Assembly: GCA_041744735.1 (NCBI GenBank)
Contig: JBGTKH010000491.1
Coordinates: forward strand, 1-7,189
Reading direction: 5' to 3'
From: JBGTKH01 sp041744735
Lineage (GTDB): Bacteria > Planctomycetota > Planctomycetia > Pirellulales > Pirellulaceae
DNA: 7,189 nucleotides
The notes below the pieces were generated by a model. The model made no database searches and was not told the origin of the DNA. It was given only the letters and a program-made list of their open reading frames with translations. The position numbers and the translations under genes are program-made. Positions 6,671 through 7,189 of the stretch are shown piece by piece. Within the stretch, counting starts at the first letter, position 1. Each line of letters starts with the position of its first letter.

Positions 6671-7189
6671 CTAATCACGCGGAACGACGAGCACCGTGTG
6701 TGGCGAATGGCGGATGCGGTCGTGGACGTGTCCTTGTGAGCCGTGGTCCGCCCGTTCCAGCGCTAATACCACCAACGGATGATCGGCCGTACTCGACAAT
6801 TCCGCCGGTGGACCTTCCTCGTCATGGGCGACCCGAAACTCATATTTCAGCTTGCCCAACTCGGCCGCTTTCCCTAATGCGCGGTGCAACCGCACGAACG
6901 AACGCTCCAGCGCCTCGGATAACTGGCCGGAAGTGATCTCGACGCGCGGGTCGATTTCATGCATCAACCCGCGAAAGTTCTGGATGGCTTCTGTTTCCAG
7001 CACCAGCAGCAGTTCGACAACTCCGCCCGGCGCGGTCAGCCCGATCATCCAGCCGGCGGCTTCCAACGCCGCTTCGTTTTCCGCAATCAGCAGCAGCATC
7101 GCGCGCGAAAACGGTTCGTCGGTTACTTGGTACGGTTGCCGGATGACCAGCAGCGGCACCGGGCAACGCGACAACAATACGTCGATCAC
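6671..7189 (-). CDS. Tandem universal stress protein, 3' part only
   Basis: The final 172 codons of a universal stress protein (Usp) gene; the 5' end lies beyond the window, and the GTG at the edge is most likely an internal codon. The first visible residues end in CPVPLLVIRQP, the typical last strand of one Usp domain, so at least one domain precedes. A second domain follows, from MLLLIAEN to the end, closing with HTVLVVPRD in the same kind of terminal strand. The canonical nucleotide-binding loop (Gly-x2-Gly-x9-Gly-Ser/Thr) is degenerate here: HGSQGHVHDR keeps the first glycines but not the last Gly-Ser, so this domain may not bind ATP. Usp proteins are cytosolic and linked to stress survival. 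It is separated from the ATPase gene by 227 bp and a candidate terminator, so it is probably a neighbour flanking the defence operon and not part of it. Confidence 0.7.
   Translation of the reverse strand: MIDVLLSRCPVPLLVIRQPYQVTDEPFSRAMLLLIAENEAALEAAGWMIGLTAPGGVVELLLVLETEAIQNFRGLMHEIDPRVEITSGQLSEALERSFVRLHRALGKAAELGKLKYEFRVAHDEEGPPAELSSTADHPLVVLALERADHGSQGHVHDRIRHSPHTVLVVPRD

Noticed and set aside
6267..6674. Plus-strand 135-codon open frame crossing the intergenic gap
   Set aside because: Its first part is antisense to the ATPase Walker region and the rest runs through the inverted repeats; there is no family resemblance.

Overview
The window is about 7.2 kb of moderately GC-rich bacterial DNA. 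Every gene I can support lies on the minus strand, so the text below follows minus-strand order, from high to low coordinates. The host cannot be named from sequence alone. A two-domain universal stress protein, a GUG start and the overall style would suit an environmental bacterium such as a planctomycete, but that is a weak inference.

Layout: (1) 7189-6671 is the 3' part of a tandem-domain universal stress protein gene cut by the window edge. (2) 6670-6444 is a 227-bp gap with a candidate intrinsic terminator, a 9-bp inverted repeat and an 11-bp palindrome. (3) 6443-3621 encodes a 940-aa DUF499/BrxC/PglY-like P-loop ATPase. (4) 3621-2632 encodes a 329-aa stand-alone PglZ-type alkaline-phosphatase-fold protein whose ATG overlaps the ATPase stop codon (TGATG). 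(5) 2612-102 encodes a DUF1156 adenine-N6 DNA methyltransferase with many internal Cys pairs, 19 nt after the pglZ stop. (6) 101-1 is a short tail with a possible start of one more gene.

Genes 3-5 are a tight operon carrying three hallmark components of phage growth limitation (Pgl)/BREX systems: the large ATPase, PglZ and a site-specific DNA methyltransferase. By analogy, the methyltransferase marks self DNA while the ATPase and PglZ act in the restriction arm. The gene order, the minimal PglZ and the lack of brxA, brxB, brxF or brxL in the visible part do not fit the canonical BREX types as I know them. The cluster is best called a compact BREX/Pgl-like system of uncertain type, possibly continuing past base 1.

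The main oddity is the methyltransferase 3' end. Homology-like sequence runs to about base 138 and then stops looking like the family, with no continuation in any frame. This suggests truncation or rearrangement of the gene and perhaps of the operon end.
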